From NCBI GenBank assembly GCA_949825025.1, contig OX463788.1, forward strand, positions 34,087,078 through 34,151,077: a stretch of DNA of 64,000 nucleotides, in the 5' to 3' direction. Both the position numbers and the translations under genes were made by a program. Source of the DNA: Siphlonurus alternatus (Eukaryota > Arthropoda > Insecta > Ephemeroptera > Siphlonuridae). A model generated the notes under the pieces. That model was not told the DNA's origin. It saw nothing but the letters and a program-made list of their open reading frames with translations, and did not search any database. Shown one piece after another: positions 35,476 through 46,386 of this stretch. Position 1 is the stretch's first letter. Every line of letters starts with the position of its first letter.

Positions 35476-38400
35476 GACGAGAATTAAAATTATATTTTTT
35501 CAAGTTAAAATTTTTTTAATTTACTGTCTTGTATTACATGACTTCACGCAATAAAATTATTGAGATTTATGGTAAAATTATGAGAGCGAGCAAATTGACA
35601 TTGACAATGGATCTGTTATTACGGAATAAAGGCCCTGTTATAGCCACCATGCAACCATGTCCTTAGGCTGGAAATAATGACGCCAATCCTAACTCGCTAA
35701 TGTTAGTTCGCTGAATTAGTCTGCTGCTACGTGCTAGTAGTACTGTAAGCCAGTCTTTCCGCTTCTCGTCATTTTCTAGATGCAACTTAACACACAGTTG
35801 CATCATCGATACCTTCCAATTCTGCATGACCTTAAAAAAGTGTGATTTATAAATTAATGTAAGTATATAATTCAGCTGAAATTGAATTCTAAATTTATAA
35901 AAATGACATTCATACATTTGAAAAAAAAATGGTGTAATTGATGTGAAATGAAATATTCTTTATTTAGCTTTCGCTATTCAGTACATAATAGAAGTGTACA
36001 TATTGTTTTACTAGTTGTGCATAAAAAGCAAATTGATTGAGGATACGCGTGATTTGCCAAATTCCTATGTCTCATTAAATTTAGCATCGCAATCGTGACG
36101 GTACACTTATTCAAAAGAGACAAGACTACACGTTCCCAGTGACAAATGGAGGCTTCAAGTGTTCCCCGGCGGGAAAAAGTTCTCCATAAGCCACCATGTT
36201 TGAAAATTTGATTTTTTTTTTCTAGGTTACAATTGAAGCAATCAATTTGAAACCATCACCTACCCCCCCCCCCCCATTTAGGGGTCTTCTGATAATGAAT
36301 CAAGAAGTTACTCATTTTTCTCTAAAAAATTATTTCTTCACTGCAAAAAAAAAAACACAATTATAACGATTTTTTTATATAGGTTTAGATAGGACGGTGG
36401 GAACATCGCAAAATCAGCTAACTTCAGAACTTCAGAAGCCTCCATTATTCATTGAATAGTTTATTCAATCATGATATTTACAAAGACTAACTCTGAGGTC
36501 TTCGAGGTTGAAGTGATATAGTTTGGCAACGGGCCGCGGTGTCACCCTGTGACTCGTGACCTGCCCGGCACACGCGCCCGCAGGCTACTAGTAGACGAGG
36601 CTCTCGCCTTCAGTGTAGCATGCCGCTTAGGTGGGATGGCGCTTGCGCTGATGCAACAAGCTCTACAGACGTGTAAGCCTTCGTCTCTGACGTCACTGCC
36701 CCTGCGTGCATATTTGGCTCCCGACTCTTTTTCATACTACATTTAACTCATCTCAGAATAAGTACGCATTAAATTCGCTCGAAGCACGCGGGTCTTGCAA
36801 CATTTGTCAAAATATTCATTTGCGACAACAACTGCTTGAAATATCACATTTGTTGTATATTATAATATATATAATTATATTCGTATATTACGCCGCCGCT
36901 TCAGTGCATAGTGTATTTTGATTTTGCAATTTTATATAATTAATGCATGCATGTGTTTGACTGACATGACTGACATGCAGAATTTAAGCTATAATATTGT
37001 ATTTTTTTATATTATTATTTTTTTCCTTAGACGGTGCGTCCAATTATCCAGGAATTATCATATTTTCTGTATTATTATTACAGCTGGTATAATTAATTGT
37101 TCGTTTTCAAAACGTTGCAAAATGAAGCAAGTAAAGCAATCTTGTGCGTGCTGCTGTATATATCTGCAATCTAGTGAGTGCCATGCTCCTTATCTCCCCA
37201 AGACGGTGCTGCTGCTTGTGCTTTATTATCACTCTTCTATGTGACAATCATTGCGTCACTCTAAATAAATTACTTAATTTATCTTACTATCATAAAGATC
37301 TAAAGATCGAGTGCGTTGCTCAAAATGTAATACTATATAATACAATATTCAGCAACACACTTTACAACAGTATAATATATATAAATATTATAAATATACA
37401 TATTCTTTAAAAATTCCTTTTTATGCATACAGATATTGAAGAATCTAAGGTTTATACAATTCTGAGCATATTGCTGCGATGTATTATACATAATATACTA
37501 TGTAACAAGAATATTTTGCAATGCATAATATTTAAATATTTATTTTTTTGGTTTTAATCGTAAAGTGGCAAACACACAAAAATTAAAAAAAAAATGGAAT
37601 ACATGACATAATATGATACCATAAAAATATTGGGTGAAATTACTAGCATATATATATATTATAATACATTATTGTTAATTCATACATAATTCTGGCCCTG
37701 TCTGTATGTGTGTGTTGAGACAAGATTTCTTGGAATTTGCTCTATTAAAAATTTCAACAAATGAGTTGGATGGAAGAGGGTTGGTCAACTACATGGAAAT
37801 TCAACGTAAAGAATATCCTTTAATGGTTACAGGAGCTAGCTTTCATGCGAGCCGCGATCAGACTGAGTGCATGCTGCAAAGCACGTATGATTAAAAAGGA
37901 ACAGCGAGCCAGACGCCACGCAGCACTGCAGCTACCACTTTCAAGTGCAAGATTTACACCGCCTCGCACCTTAACATTAGCTAGCTTGCTTAATTTGCTG
38001 GGAAATACGATGAAAAGTAAAGTCGTTTTCATTAACTTGTCAAAATTTGCAAATCCATATGGGGATCCATGCAGTGTGCATGATAAAAAGAAAAATACAT
38101 AAATAAAAAAGGCGGTATTGCGTACTGATATTTAGACAGGTCTAGAATCACGATCACGTCACCAGCACGCTTGCATTTCTTGCGCAATTTCCCTCATACC
38201 AGGGGCCTGTGCTCGCAGCACTTTTTCATTGGTTTGCTAAAGCCAGGCCTCTATTGACGTCATATTACATTGCAATAATCAGGCTGTCAATGGAATTTTT
38301 TACTATTTATTTTTAAAAATAGCGCTATTGTAGATTGTAGTTTATTTACAATGACGTAGAAAAACTTAAAAATCTCGTGAACAGATTCAACTATAAACTT

Positions 38401-39228
38401 ACAGTGTATACGTATAGCTAATGACGATAACGAATTTTGTTGATTAGATAAACATTATTTTTGATGACGGCTGTGTATGAATGAAAGTAGTCTGAGGATT
38501 AATTTAGTTATATTATAATATTATTAATATAATTATCATTGTACTATACGATTATAAATTGTATCATTATGATCTACATTTAATTATTTTTTTAAGAACT
38601 AATATTATCATTCCTATTTTACACTATATTTTAATGCTATGAATAATTATATATATGAGGTTAGGGTCAAAACAGCATATATCCAAGGCAAGCTGAGATT
38701 TAATTTTTAAGCCTCAGCTACATACTTCTTATGTACTGTATGCCAAATTGTATTATTAATGTAGTTATTCTGACGGGTTGGTTTTCTTTCTTCGAAAAAA
38801 CAACTTTTTATTCTCCTCCTTTTTTGTATTAGTGTATGACTTGATACTCAGGTTTTCAGATTTGCGGTTGCCAAGAGCATACACCTGTTCTTACAATTTA
38901 AACTTTAAACGGAATACTTCCCCTCTTCCTCCTGACGTGTTCTTACAGTCCCACTCTAGAGAACTTGGAGGTATGTTTTAAACTGACCAATGAGCGTGTT
39001 AAGCTAGAAGGGCTCGGCTGATTTCAACCAATTGCGTTGGGAACTTTGCAATCCACATCTTTTTAAATCAGACATCCGCGGTCGCATTTAACTCATTTGT
39101 AAAGTGTTGGTGGCGCGAGTTGCATTTGCTAGCTCTGTCTCTCCACGACTCTGAATCAGTTGATAGGCTATTGCTACTACTGTGCACACGACTAATTTAC
39201 GCTCTGTGATTCCTTTGTTTCTAATCAG
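35476..39228. other. Last part of the giant intron, nothing recognised
   Basis: Contains a second copy of the ATAGGTTTAGATAGGA fragment (about 36378-36440, after a C-run at about 36265-36278). A GC-richer patch at about 36535-36720 and another at about 37850-37980 also occur. None shows recognisable coding similarity. Two CCAAT words (about 38985, 39029) lie near the second mRpS33 exon, which is not enough to call a promoter. Confidence 0.4.
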
Positions 39229-39331
39229 AGACGAACATGAGGACTTCAAGGAGGAGATGAAACGACTTCGAGCGCTCCGCGGCAAAGCAAAACCCAAGAA
39301 AGGCGAAGGAAAACGTGCTAGTAAAAAGTGA
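39229..39331 (+). CDS. mRpS33: mRpS33, last coding exon
   Basis: Completes mRpS33. The acceptor CTAATCAG ends at 39228. The first base completes the split Arg codon, then the frame reads [20 protein letters not shown] followed by [13 protein letters not shown] and a TGA at 39329-39331. The RDEHxDF start and the lysine-rich KPKKGEGKR.. end match the C-terminal part of the human protein (REL-type helix then [10 protein letters not shown]) very closely. The basic tail would contact rRNA. No canonical AATAAA follows within 170 bases; the trehalase start codon does. Confidence 0.9.
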
Positions 39332-39497
39332 ACTTCATATTTTTCAACCCCTGCAGTGAATTAAATAGAATAGAACTTTAATATTATATACTTATAATTT
39401 GTGATTTGCTTAGTGAGTGCGAGTGGTTGTGACTTGACAATTTATAAAGAACTCATTATTTTTAAAACACCTGGCACTTTTTATACCATCTATAAAG
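39332..39497 (+). promoter_or_regulatory. 166-base spacer between mRpS33 and trehalase
   Basis: Must contain the mRpS33 3' UTR and, unless trehalase has an upstream 5' exon, also the trehalase 5' UTR. AT-rich, with TATACCATCTATAAAG just before the ATG. That is too close to the ATG to be read confidently as a TATA box. A TTTGCTTAG near 39411 could be a splice acceptor for an upstream non-coding exon. No clear polyadenylation signal. Confidence 0.4.
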
Positions 39498-39580
39498 ATG
39501 TCATTCACCGTGCTTTGTTTGACGTATCTATTAGCGCTTGTCGCTGGTTCTCTGGGCTCACTTCCTCCCCCTTGTCCGAG
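39498..39580 (+). CDS. Treh: Trehalase (Treh-2 type), exon 1: signal peptide
   Basis: Trehalase (EC 3.2.1.28, glycoside hydrolase family 37) hydrolyses trehalose, the main blood sugar of insects, to two glucose. This exon encodes residues 1-27: a start Met, a hydrophobic core (VLCLTYLLALVAG) and a likely cleavage site near Gly/Ser 19-21, then LPPPCP. This is a classical secretory signal. It ends in phase 2 at a GTAAGT donor (39581). Joining to 41458 rebuilds Ser28 and continues SEIYCHGRLLHTVQ, the conserved mature N-terminus of insect trehalases, which confirms both the start and the junction. Six exons give about 625 residues, as usual for the membrane-bound form. The mRpS33 stop is only 166 bases upstream on the same strand. 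Confidence 0.85.
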
Positions 39581-40120
39581 GTAAGTTGCAGTTAACTGCA
39601 GTGACTGCACATCACTACAATAATTTGTCCTATTTAATATGTTGGGAATTAATTTTCCCTAACCTAAAATTATGCTTTTATTATTTATAATTTTATTCCT
39701 TCCTAGTATAAATAGATCAAGTTATGTAATATTATAGCTAATAACCAGTCAGAGATTCAGTATGTCAGTGTCACTTTCACTCAACGCCTCAACTCTGTTT
39801 GAATTGCAGCCCCCTTAATTTTTTTTCTTAGTCCCTCCATTATCCTTGAAATTAGATCGTAAATAACAGTATCCTGTCTCCCAATAAATAAATAGCAAAA
39901 TTTACACACATTGTTAATTAATTAATAGCAGGATTTTTTTTGTCCCTGTTTTGTGGTATTTTTTTAATATATTATATATATACATATATTTAAGTAATTT
40001 AAGAAAAGGGAGAAAAAACAACAAATGTACGATTTCATTATAAATTTTTGGGGAATTAAAAATATTTTTAATAAATTTGTATTTTTAATACTTATTACCT
40101 TTCATGTCATGGATTGATGA

Positions 40121-40170
<50 letters not shown>
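40121..40170. repeat. (ATT)n microsatellite
   Basis: About 16 ATT units. Confidence 0.95.
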
Positions 40171-40662
40171 GTGTAAGGGAGTTGTATCTCTTTTTATATA
40201 AGAACAATAATTGAAGTGTACAATTCTTAATCAAATTTTAAATTGTGCATTATTTGGTTTTTAAACAAATAATATTTTGTAAATACTGTACATTACAATG
40301 CATAATTCAAAATACATCTTATAATTATACAAATGCATACCTGACACCTCAGACAGTTTTTTTTTTAAAATATTTACTTGTGATCTTGTCTAAAATTTCA
40401 TAAGTTTTGAAGTTGGACTTTGCATTTTAGTTATTTTACTGGCAAATTATCTTAGGTACAAATTATAGTTTTTAAACTCAAAATAATTAAATTTCAATTT
40501 ATCATTTCATTTAATATTTCAATTTATCATTTCATTTAATATTTCATCAGCCAGAAGTAATTATCATAATCAATTTATAATAATTATTAAGTAATATTTT
40601 ATATTATATTATGAGGAAAATAATATCTTTCTATATATAAAATTTTACTTCTTAAATAAATA

Positions 40663-41208
40663 CAGGGTGCTTCATAGGTGCCTGTACGCATTTTATTTGC
40701 TCCTGCAGCGGCAATATTGGAGGTACCGACCCCAAAATTTAACACTGGGTAGCTTAAAAAACAATGTGAAGGGCGTTTGAAGGATTTTGAAATAACTACC
40801 ATTATTAAGATGTTACAGGGGGTGGAAGTGAAATTTTAAAATCTTCATAGGAAACCCTCCTTATGTTAAAATGAAATTGGAAAATGTCTTTAAAAATGCT
40901 ACAAAAACTAAGTTAATTTTAAAAAAAAATCTATTCCTACCCACCCTCTTATTAAGGGGATGAAGTAGGAAAAAAATTAAAGTTTCATGTAAAATTAAAA
41001 AAGTCCTGATTAAAAAAATATTTCTTTTAAAAATTAACTTAATTTCGTTGCGAGCGGTTGCGAGAGGGTTGGTTGTATTTTCAAAATCCTTCACACACCC
41101 TTCAAGTTGGTTTTTCAGCTACTCCATGCTAAATTTTGGGGTTGATGTCTCCAATATTGTCCCTGCAGGGGCAAATCAAACACATACAGGCACTTATGAA
41201 ACACCTGG
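40663..41208. mobile_element. mariner-type MITE in trehalase intron 1
   Basis: TA lies on both sides (40661-40662 and 41209-41210). The inverted repeats start CAGGGTGCTTCATAGGTGCC and end complementary to CCAGGTGTTTCATAAGTGCC. They stay alignable for about 135 bases, including CAATATTGGAG, CCCCAAAATTTA and AAGGATTTTGAAA. The element is about 546 bp with no transposase. The TA target and CAGGGTG ends are typical of Tc1/mariner derivatives. The ends differ from the mariner at 23002. Confidence 0.75.
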
Positions 41209-41457
41209 TATAGAAGACTCACTACTATCTAGCTGTTATTACTTATTAAAAAAACAAATAAGTAAATAAAAGTGCACATGTATTTTTATATCTTTTTAAT
41301 ATGGCATTTAAATATAAAAAAAGTACACAGTAAACAATTTAGTCAAGAAATTTTCTTCTTTAATAACTCTAGTTTAATTTCCTCGGAAATGCTTAATGTA
41401 GGCAGTACATGTGTGTACTTGCCATGCTAAACTAATAGTAATATTATGATCTTGCAG

Positions 41458-42240
41458 TGAAATCTATTGCCATGGAAGACTACTCCACACTGTCCAACTG
41501 TCATCGCCATACTCGGATTCCAAAACATTTGTTGACATGAAGATGAAGTTTACTGTTAATGAAACATTACGTCAGTTTGAAGAAATGATGAATTCTACTG
41601 GTGAAAATCCTACGAAACATGATATAGAATTATTTTTAAACAAAACATTTGATCCAGCAGGAAGTGAATTTGAGGATTGGGATCCATCTGATTGGGTAGA
41701 AAGCCCTAAATTTTTAAATCATGTTAAAGACACTGAACTAAGGGATTGGGGTAGTGCGTTAAATGATTTGTGGAAGTTGCTAGGGAGAAAAGTAAAGGAT
41801 GATGTACGTGACAACAGTGAACAATATTCACTTATTTACATACCAAATCCTGTAATAGTTCCTGGAGGACGTTTCAGAGAATTTTACTATTGGGATTCTT
41901 ATTGGATCGTCAGAGGTCTTTTAATATCTGAAATGTATGATACTGTTAAAGGAATGCTAAGTAATTTCTTATCTATTGTTAAGACTTATGGCTTCATACC
42001 AAATGGTGGTCGAATATATTACACAATGAGATCACAGCCACCTCTGCTTATACCTATGGTTCAAACATACTATCAAGAAACAAAAGATCTTGAATTCATT
42101 CGAGAAAATATTGCTACTCTTGAAGATGAATTCAGATTTTGGATGACCAATCACACAGTACAGGTAGATAAGGATGGTGTGAAGTTCACATTGGCTACTT
42201 ACGGAGAGAAGTCATCTGGACCACGACCAGAGTCCTACAG
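41458..42240 (+). CDS. Treh: Trehalase exon 2: N-terminal half of the GH37 domain
   Basis: Residues 28-288 plus two bases of Ser289. The (alpha/alpha)6 barrel begins with the conserved CHGRLLHTVQ and SKTFVDMKMK. Trehalase signature 1 (PGGRFREFYYWDSYW) is at residues 163-177; Arg166 is the expected substrate-binding arginine. It is followed by SQPPLLIPMV and TNHTVQVDKDG, and the exon ends SSGPRPESY. It is flanked by a TTGCAG acceptor and a GTGTGT donor (42241). The open frame runs without interruption through the exon. An ATG at 41537 is internal (Met of VDMKMK) and is not the start. Codon use is AT-rich, like the surrounding DNA. The exon looks intact. Confidence 0.93.
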
Positions 42241-42343
42241 GTGTGTATTTGTTTATTTTATTTGCAGGTTTTGAGCAATTTGACACAAATGATTTTTTTT
42301 TTTTATTATTATTCTTGTTAATAATGGTAACATTCAAGCGCGG

Positions 42344-42545
42344 ATCCAGGGGGGAAGCCGGGGGGGTTGCAGCCCCCTCGGAAATTTGGATTTAACATCC
42401 TGGGCAATATAGGCATTTCCCCCACTCCAATTTTTTTTTTAACATTGGCCTTATGGAGGCAGACCCTCCCGAAATTTTCAGCTCCCCCCCTCCCCCCCCC
42501 TACCCCCCCCCCCCACCGAATTTTTTTCTTGATCCGCGCCTGGTA
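42344..42545. mobile_element. Short MITE with GCGCGGATC ends
   Basis: AAGCGCGGATCCAGGGGGG on the left faces TTGATCCGCGCCTGG on the right, flanking about 200 bases with several C- and G-runs and the word CCCCTCGGAAATT. The CAGGCGCGGATC end is a common hAT-type MITE end in animals as I remember it. No clear duplication was found. Confidence 0.6.
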
Positions 42546-42574
42546 ATGTTAATCCAAGTAATGCCTTAATACTC

Positions 42575-42840
42575 TATACAATTTTGCATTCAATTTTTCC
42601 CTACAGGAAAATTTTAACTAATCTCCATACAAACAAATAGAGCTGAGGTTTTCTTGTGAAGAAAAATTGTAGGCAATAATTAGAAAAATTAAAGCCGGTA
42701 TTACACAACACAATTTTTCTAACTATTGCATACAATTTCTTCTTTCAAGAAAACTTGAACTCCATTTGTTTGTATGGAGATGAAATTTTCTTGAAAGGAA
42801 AAATTGTATGCAAAATTGTATCGTGTAATACGGGCTTTAG
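42575..42840. mobile_element. Palindromic MITE plus an inverted partial copy
   Basis: AAAGCCGGTATTACACAACA (42691) and its partner ending CGTGTAATACGGGCTTT (42838) bound a 148-base foldback. Its arms include ATACAAACAAATGGAG-type and TTTCTTGAAAGAA-type words. The 100 bases to the left (42575-42685) repeat the same words in inverse order, so a second, partial copy lies next to it. Confidence 0.6.
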
Positions 42841-43224
42841 ACAAGATAATTTATAGGCTCCCTGACTCGTGAGTTACATTTGTGAAAATAGTGTCTGCCT
42901 ACTTTCTTGCACAACTAGTTATTAAAAAAATATAAATATATTAAATTGAGTTTTCTGGAAGTTAAACATTAATTTAATTAATTTTTATTACACTAAATAC
43001 ATTCTGCTAATTATTTAAATGAATTTATTACCAAAATACTACAGTACTTCCCCTTTTTTACTATCACAAGAAGTATGGTATGAAGCTATATTTTATTCTT
43101 TTGTTTGTTTGCTTGTTTGTTTATAAAGTCATTGTTTTTTTATTTGTTAATATATAACACATTATTTAACTTAAATAATACAAAGAAATAATTCTAGTCT
43201 TAAAATAATTTCATACTTTTCCAG

Positions 43225-43358
43225 TGAGGATTATGAGAGTGCCCATGTATTTCACTCTGATGTGGACAAAGAAAATTATTATTCGGAACTAAAAGCAGCT
43301 GCAGAATCAGGCTGGGACTTTTCAACACGGTGGTTTATTCTTAATGGCACCAATCAAG
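43225..43358 (+). CDS. Treh: Trehalase exon 3: catalytic acid region
   Basis: Residues 289-333 plus one base. It completes RPESYSEDYESAHVFHS and contains ELKAAAESGWDFSTRWF, the conserved block that holds the catalytic acid: Asp320 here, corresponding by family knowledge to the Asp of the SGWDFSxRW motif shown to be essential in bacterial and insect trehalases. The exon ends in phase 1 at GTAAAC (43359). It is short (134 bases), but both junctions restore conserved sequence. Confidence 0.92.
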
Positions 43359-43550
43359 GTAAACAAGCTGAAGCCTTGACCAAATAATGCATATGGAGGA
43401 ATAAATGTCTCGATACATCACTAGAGACCACTAAATTCTGTTAGTTTAAATATGAATCTAGCAAATTGTTAGCACTAGGGGCCTTAGGTTAATTTATAGT
43501 ATTACTAATGTTTAATTAGTTTTCAAATTTCTCCTTCATCTTTATAGTAT

Positions 43551-43581
<31 letters not shown>

Positions 43582-44068
43582 TTTTTTCATTCATTTATTT
43601 ATTTATTTGTTTAATTATTTAGTTATGTGTATAATAAAGAGTTTCCTCTGGGCTACCTTGAAGTCATTTTCGTATCTGTATTTTACCTTTTTTCACAGTA
43701 GTGCCCACCAATTGTATGTTCTTATTTGCATTCTGTGCATATCTAAAATAATGTTAAATTAATTACGGGAGTAAAATTTGTTCACATCAATTGAGACTGT
43801 TAGTTTCAAAACTGGCTCTTTACAATTTCTGATTCAAACTATAGTCCTATCACAACATCCAAGAGGTACTTTTTTATCAGAAAGTGCACAAGTAGCTGGT
43901 TTTGAAGCTGATAGTCTCAATTTCTTATCACTGTTGTTAATTTAAACGTATAATTTTTTAAACTCATTATATGTAGTAGCATCAATAATAATAAATTATA
44001 GGCAAATTGTTTCATATAAATCTAAACTTATCTTTTAATATGCTATTTTTGTTTTGTTTTTTCTTCAG
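43359..44068 (+). other. Treh: Trehalase intron 3
   Basis: Contains an (ATTT)n microsatellite at about 43548-43620; otherwise nothing recognised. The acceptor is TTCTTCAG. Confidence 0.8.
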
Positions 44069-44619
44069 GAAATATCACCAATTTGAAAACTAGATCTATA
44101 GTGCCTGTTGATTTAAATGCAATCATATATTGGAATGCAAAAATCCTTTCTGAGTTTTATCAGCTATTATTGTTGCCAAAAAAGGCAAATGACTATGAAA
44201 AGATTGCTGCAACTTGGATGAAGGCTGTAACAGAAGTATTGTGGCATGAAGAAGTTGGAGTTTGGCTAGACTATGATTTAGCAAATGAAAAGAAAAGAGA
44301 CTACTTTTATCCCAGCAACATTGCTCCGTTATGGACTGGATGTTATGATAAATCCCAGAGCAATGTGGTAGAAAGTGTCATGAAGTATCTGCAGAAAACT
44401 CAAATTATGATCAATTACGGGGGAATACCTACAACCCTTGAGCATTCTGGAGAACAGTGGGACTACCCCAATGCCTGGCCTCCTCTTCAGTATTTGATGA
44501 TAATGGGACTAGATAAAACTGGAGACGCATATGCACAAAACCTTGCTTATGAAATCTCCGAGCGATGGGTTCGAGCCAACTTTAAAGCTTTCAAAGAAAG
44601 TCATGCTATGTTTGAAAAA
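44069..44619 (+). CDS. Treh: Trehalase exon 4: barrel with signature 2 and catalytic base
   Basis: Residues 334-517. It starts GNITNLKTRSIVPVDLNAII and continues through VLWHEEVGVWLDYDL and PLWTGCYD. Trehalase signature 2 (QWDYPNAWPP) is at residues 463-472. The exon ends MFEK, where Glu516 is the likely catalytic base (the Glu of the conserved EKYD motif). The phase-0 junction after Lys517 restores EKYDATV with exon 5. The donor is GTGAGT (44620). No stop or frameshift is present. G+C is low, like exons 2 and 3. Confidence 0.93.
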
Positions 44620-44707
44620 GTGAGTACTTGGGAGTGTTTATTTACTACATACCTATGACTTATTCTATGTAAAGTAAGCTATAAATTATACATTTTTTTT
44701 TGTGCAG

Positions 44708-44934
44708 TATGACGCAACAGTCCCTGGTGGACACGGAGGGGGTGGAGAGTACGAGCTGCAACTGGGCTTTGGCTGGACTAATGGTGTGATCCTCGACTTG
44801 CTGGTCAAGTATGGCGAGCGCCTCACAGCTGAGGAGGTGTACGAACCTGACAAGAATATGGCAGTGCCATCAGTCAGTCAGGCCGTATACCCCGCAGTTG
44901 TGTGCCTCGGCCTTATTCTGGCCAGCTGCATAGG
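44708..44934 (+). CDS. Treh: Trehalase exon 5: glycine-rich motif and transmembrane segment
   Basis: Residues 518-592 plus two bases. It carries [19 protein letters not shown] (GGGGEY at residues 527-532), another family-wide motif at the active-site lid, and the end of the barrel. A hydrophobic stretch [14 protein letters not shown] (residues 579-592) then begins a membrane helix. Two donors overlap here: GTGAGG at 44935 keeps the frame open and joins in phase to 51298. The consensus-like GTAAGT at 44940 would leave a TGA (44936-44938) in the mRNA and end the protein after Gly593. The exon is much richer in G+C than exons 2-4. Confidence 0.9.
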
Positions 44935-45471
44935 GTGAGGTAAGTCCAATATACTTGTTGGTTTTGACACTCTAAATTCTTCGTACAGTTTATTATAGCC
45001 AGGTATTTGAACAATCTCGTTAAAAAAATCTACAAAGTTTTCTACACCCAAGAACAGTTTACTTGGGTTACCATAGTCCAGAGTTCAAATCAATTACAGA
45101 AAAATTCTAAATATTGAAAATAACGTAGTTTTGACCCTGTTTATTAGCTAGCTATAATTTTGAGATTGCTAAAAAATGCTAAAAAACGTGCTTTGAAAGT
45201 ATTTTATAATTATCATATTATACATAAATACAGTATGTATATCGAGGATGCTGCAGCAAAAATGAGTAACAGAATTTGACATGAAACTTGTTAGTCATTT
45301 TTTCATAGGACTTTTCAAGTATAAAATGACCCTAGTTTATTAGATTAGATCCAAAAAGGGTTTTGATGACTTGAGATTTGCAATGCAATCTATTAAAATG
45401 CTTTACTATCTAAACATATGCATTGAATTATTTACTACATATCTAATCATGTATATTTATTTCTGTTTCAG

Positions 45472-45843
45472 CTGAATTCCTAACCTAAATAATGTTGAGG
45501 CATGCGGTATTGGTGAGAAGCATCCGTGGAAAGTGTGTCATTTGCAAAATTAGTTGTAACTGGATTTAATAGAGTTTAAAAATCCTATTATATGTGCATG
45601 TGCAAGTATGTATATTTTAAATTGGTTAAACTGCTGGTCAGTTTTATAGTAGGTATCAATAAGAATAATATACCTAATATGCCTGCCTTTGTGAAATATT
45701 TTTTTACTAGTGTGCTTATTCAAAAAAGAAAATGGTTAAAAGACGAAATGTAGCAGGATCGTATTAACTACTGATAATCATTACTGCAAAAGTGCAAATC
45801 CATTACATAATGTATATTATATTATTATTATACAGGTTAAGAC
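45472..45843 (+). other. Treh: Possible alternative 3' exon of trehalase
   Basis: A strong pyrimidine-rich acceptor (TATTTATTTCTGTTTCAG) ends at 45471. Joined to either donor of exon 5 it gives a protein ending at Gly593. With the 44935 donor the junction reads GGC TGA, and with the 44940 donor the TGA is already in exon 5. This would be the 3' UTR of a form lacking the cytoplasmic tail. The 3' limit is unknown. Confidence 0.4.
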
Positions 45844-46386
45844 TAGTGTTGTAAAAATGTGAAAGTTCACTGCGAACATTTAAGAAGTTCGCTCGCGAAC
45901 ATGTAAAGTTCACTCATGTAATGTTCGTTCGCGAACTTGTGAAACCTAATTCAAATATCCTGCGTAAATTTCAGCGTTCTGATTGGTTACATCTGTGCTC
46001 TTAAATAAAAAATTAAAATTTAATAGAAAATTGAATTAAAACACCTTATTTGTAACTATTACTGCTATTTTGGGTGCCAAAAATGAAAGGACACGATACT
46101 AAATGTATATTTTAACTTTCAAAGGCTTTAACAGGACAAAAAAAATAATTACTTTTTTGCGAGGGTAAATTTAATCAATTTATATCTTTAACTTGCTTTC
46201 ATGAAGTTAATTGTCATTAAATGTGAACATCTTGCTGTTTAGCTTGCTGAATATCGAATTAAGTGTACTTCTAAACAGAATTCAAACGTTCCCGGTTTTT
46301 TACATGTTCGCGAACTTTGTAATGTTCGCGAAGTGAACTTGTGAAAGTTCACTCATCACAAGTTCCTTTCGTTTTTTACAACACTA
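45844..46386. mobile_element. hAT MITE with perfect 8-bp target duplication
   Basis: GTTAAGAC flanks both sides (45836-45843 and 46387-46394). The ends are TAGTGTTGTAAAAA and TTTTTTACAACACTA. The 543-bp element is notable for repeated TTCGCGAA palindromes near both ends (about 45889, 45926, 46306, 46327), together with AAAGTTCACT words. The 8-bp duplication and TAGTGTTG ends fit the hAT superfamily. No transposase. Confidence 0.85.

Larger units (their letters stand above)
916..39228 (+). other. mRpS33: Giant intron of mRpS33, about 38.3 kb
   Basis: The interval between the GTGAGT donor after 915 and the CTAATCAG acceptor at 39228 is a single phase-2 intron if the gene model is right. The two halves of mRpS33 join without frame loss to rebuild the conserved YGLFRDEHEDF region, which is strong internal support. 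I recognise no nested host gene inside. What is recognisable is LINE remnants, DNA transposons and MITEs, two large foldback elements and microsatellites, listed separately. A non-coding exon or an unrecognised gene inside it cannot be excluded. Confidence 0.8.
39581..41457 (+). other. Treh: Trehalase intron 1
   Basis: Bounded by GTAAGT and TTGCAG. It holds an (ATT)n microsatellite (about 40121-40170), a mariner-type MITE (40663-41208) and otherwise unremarkable AT-rich DNA. Confidence 0.8.
42241..43224 (+). other. Treh: Trehalase intron 2
   Basis: Contains two separate inverted-repeat elements (42344-42545 and 42575-42840) and AT-rich filler. The acceptor is TTTTCCAG at 43224. Confidence 0.8.

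Noticed and set aside
36535..36746. GC-richer patch that could be a promoter or exon
   Set aside because: No splice-compatible conserved peptide, no TATA or initiator I could defend, and no similarity recognised.
44702..44938. Trehalase ending at the TGA at 44936 as the only form
   Set aside because: Kept as a possible isoform only, because the overlapping donor at 44935 joins in phase to 51298 and gives a complete membrane anchor with basic stop-transfer residues.
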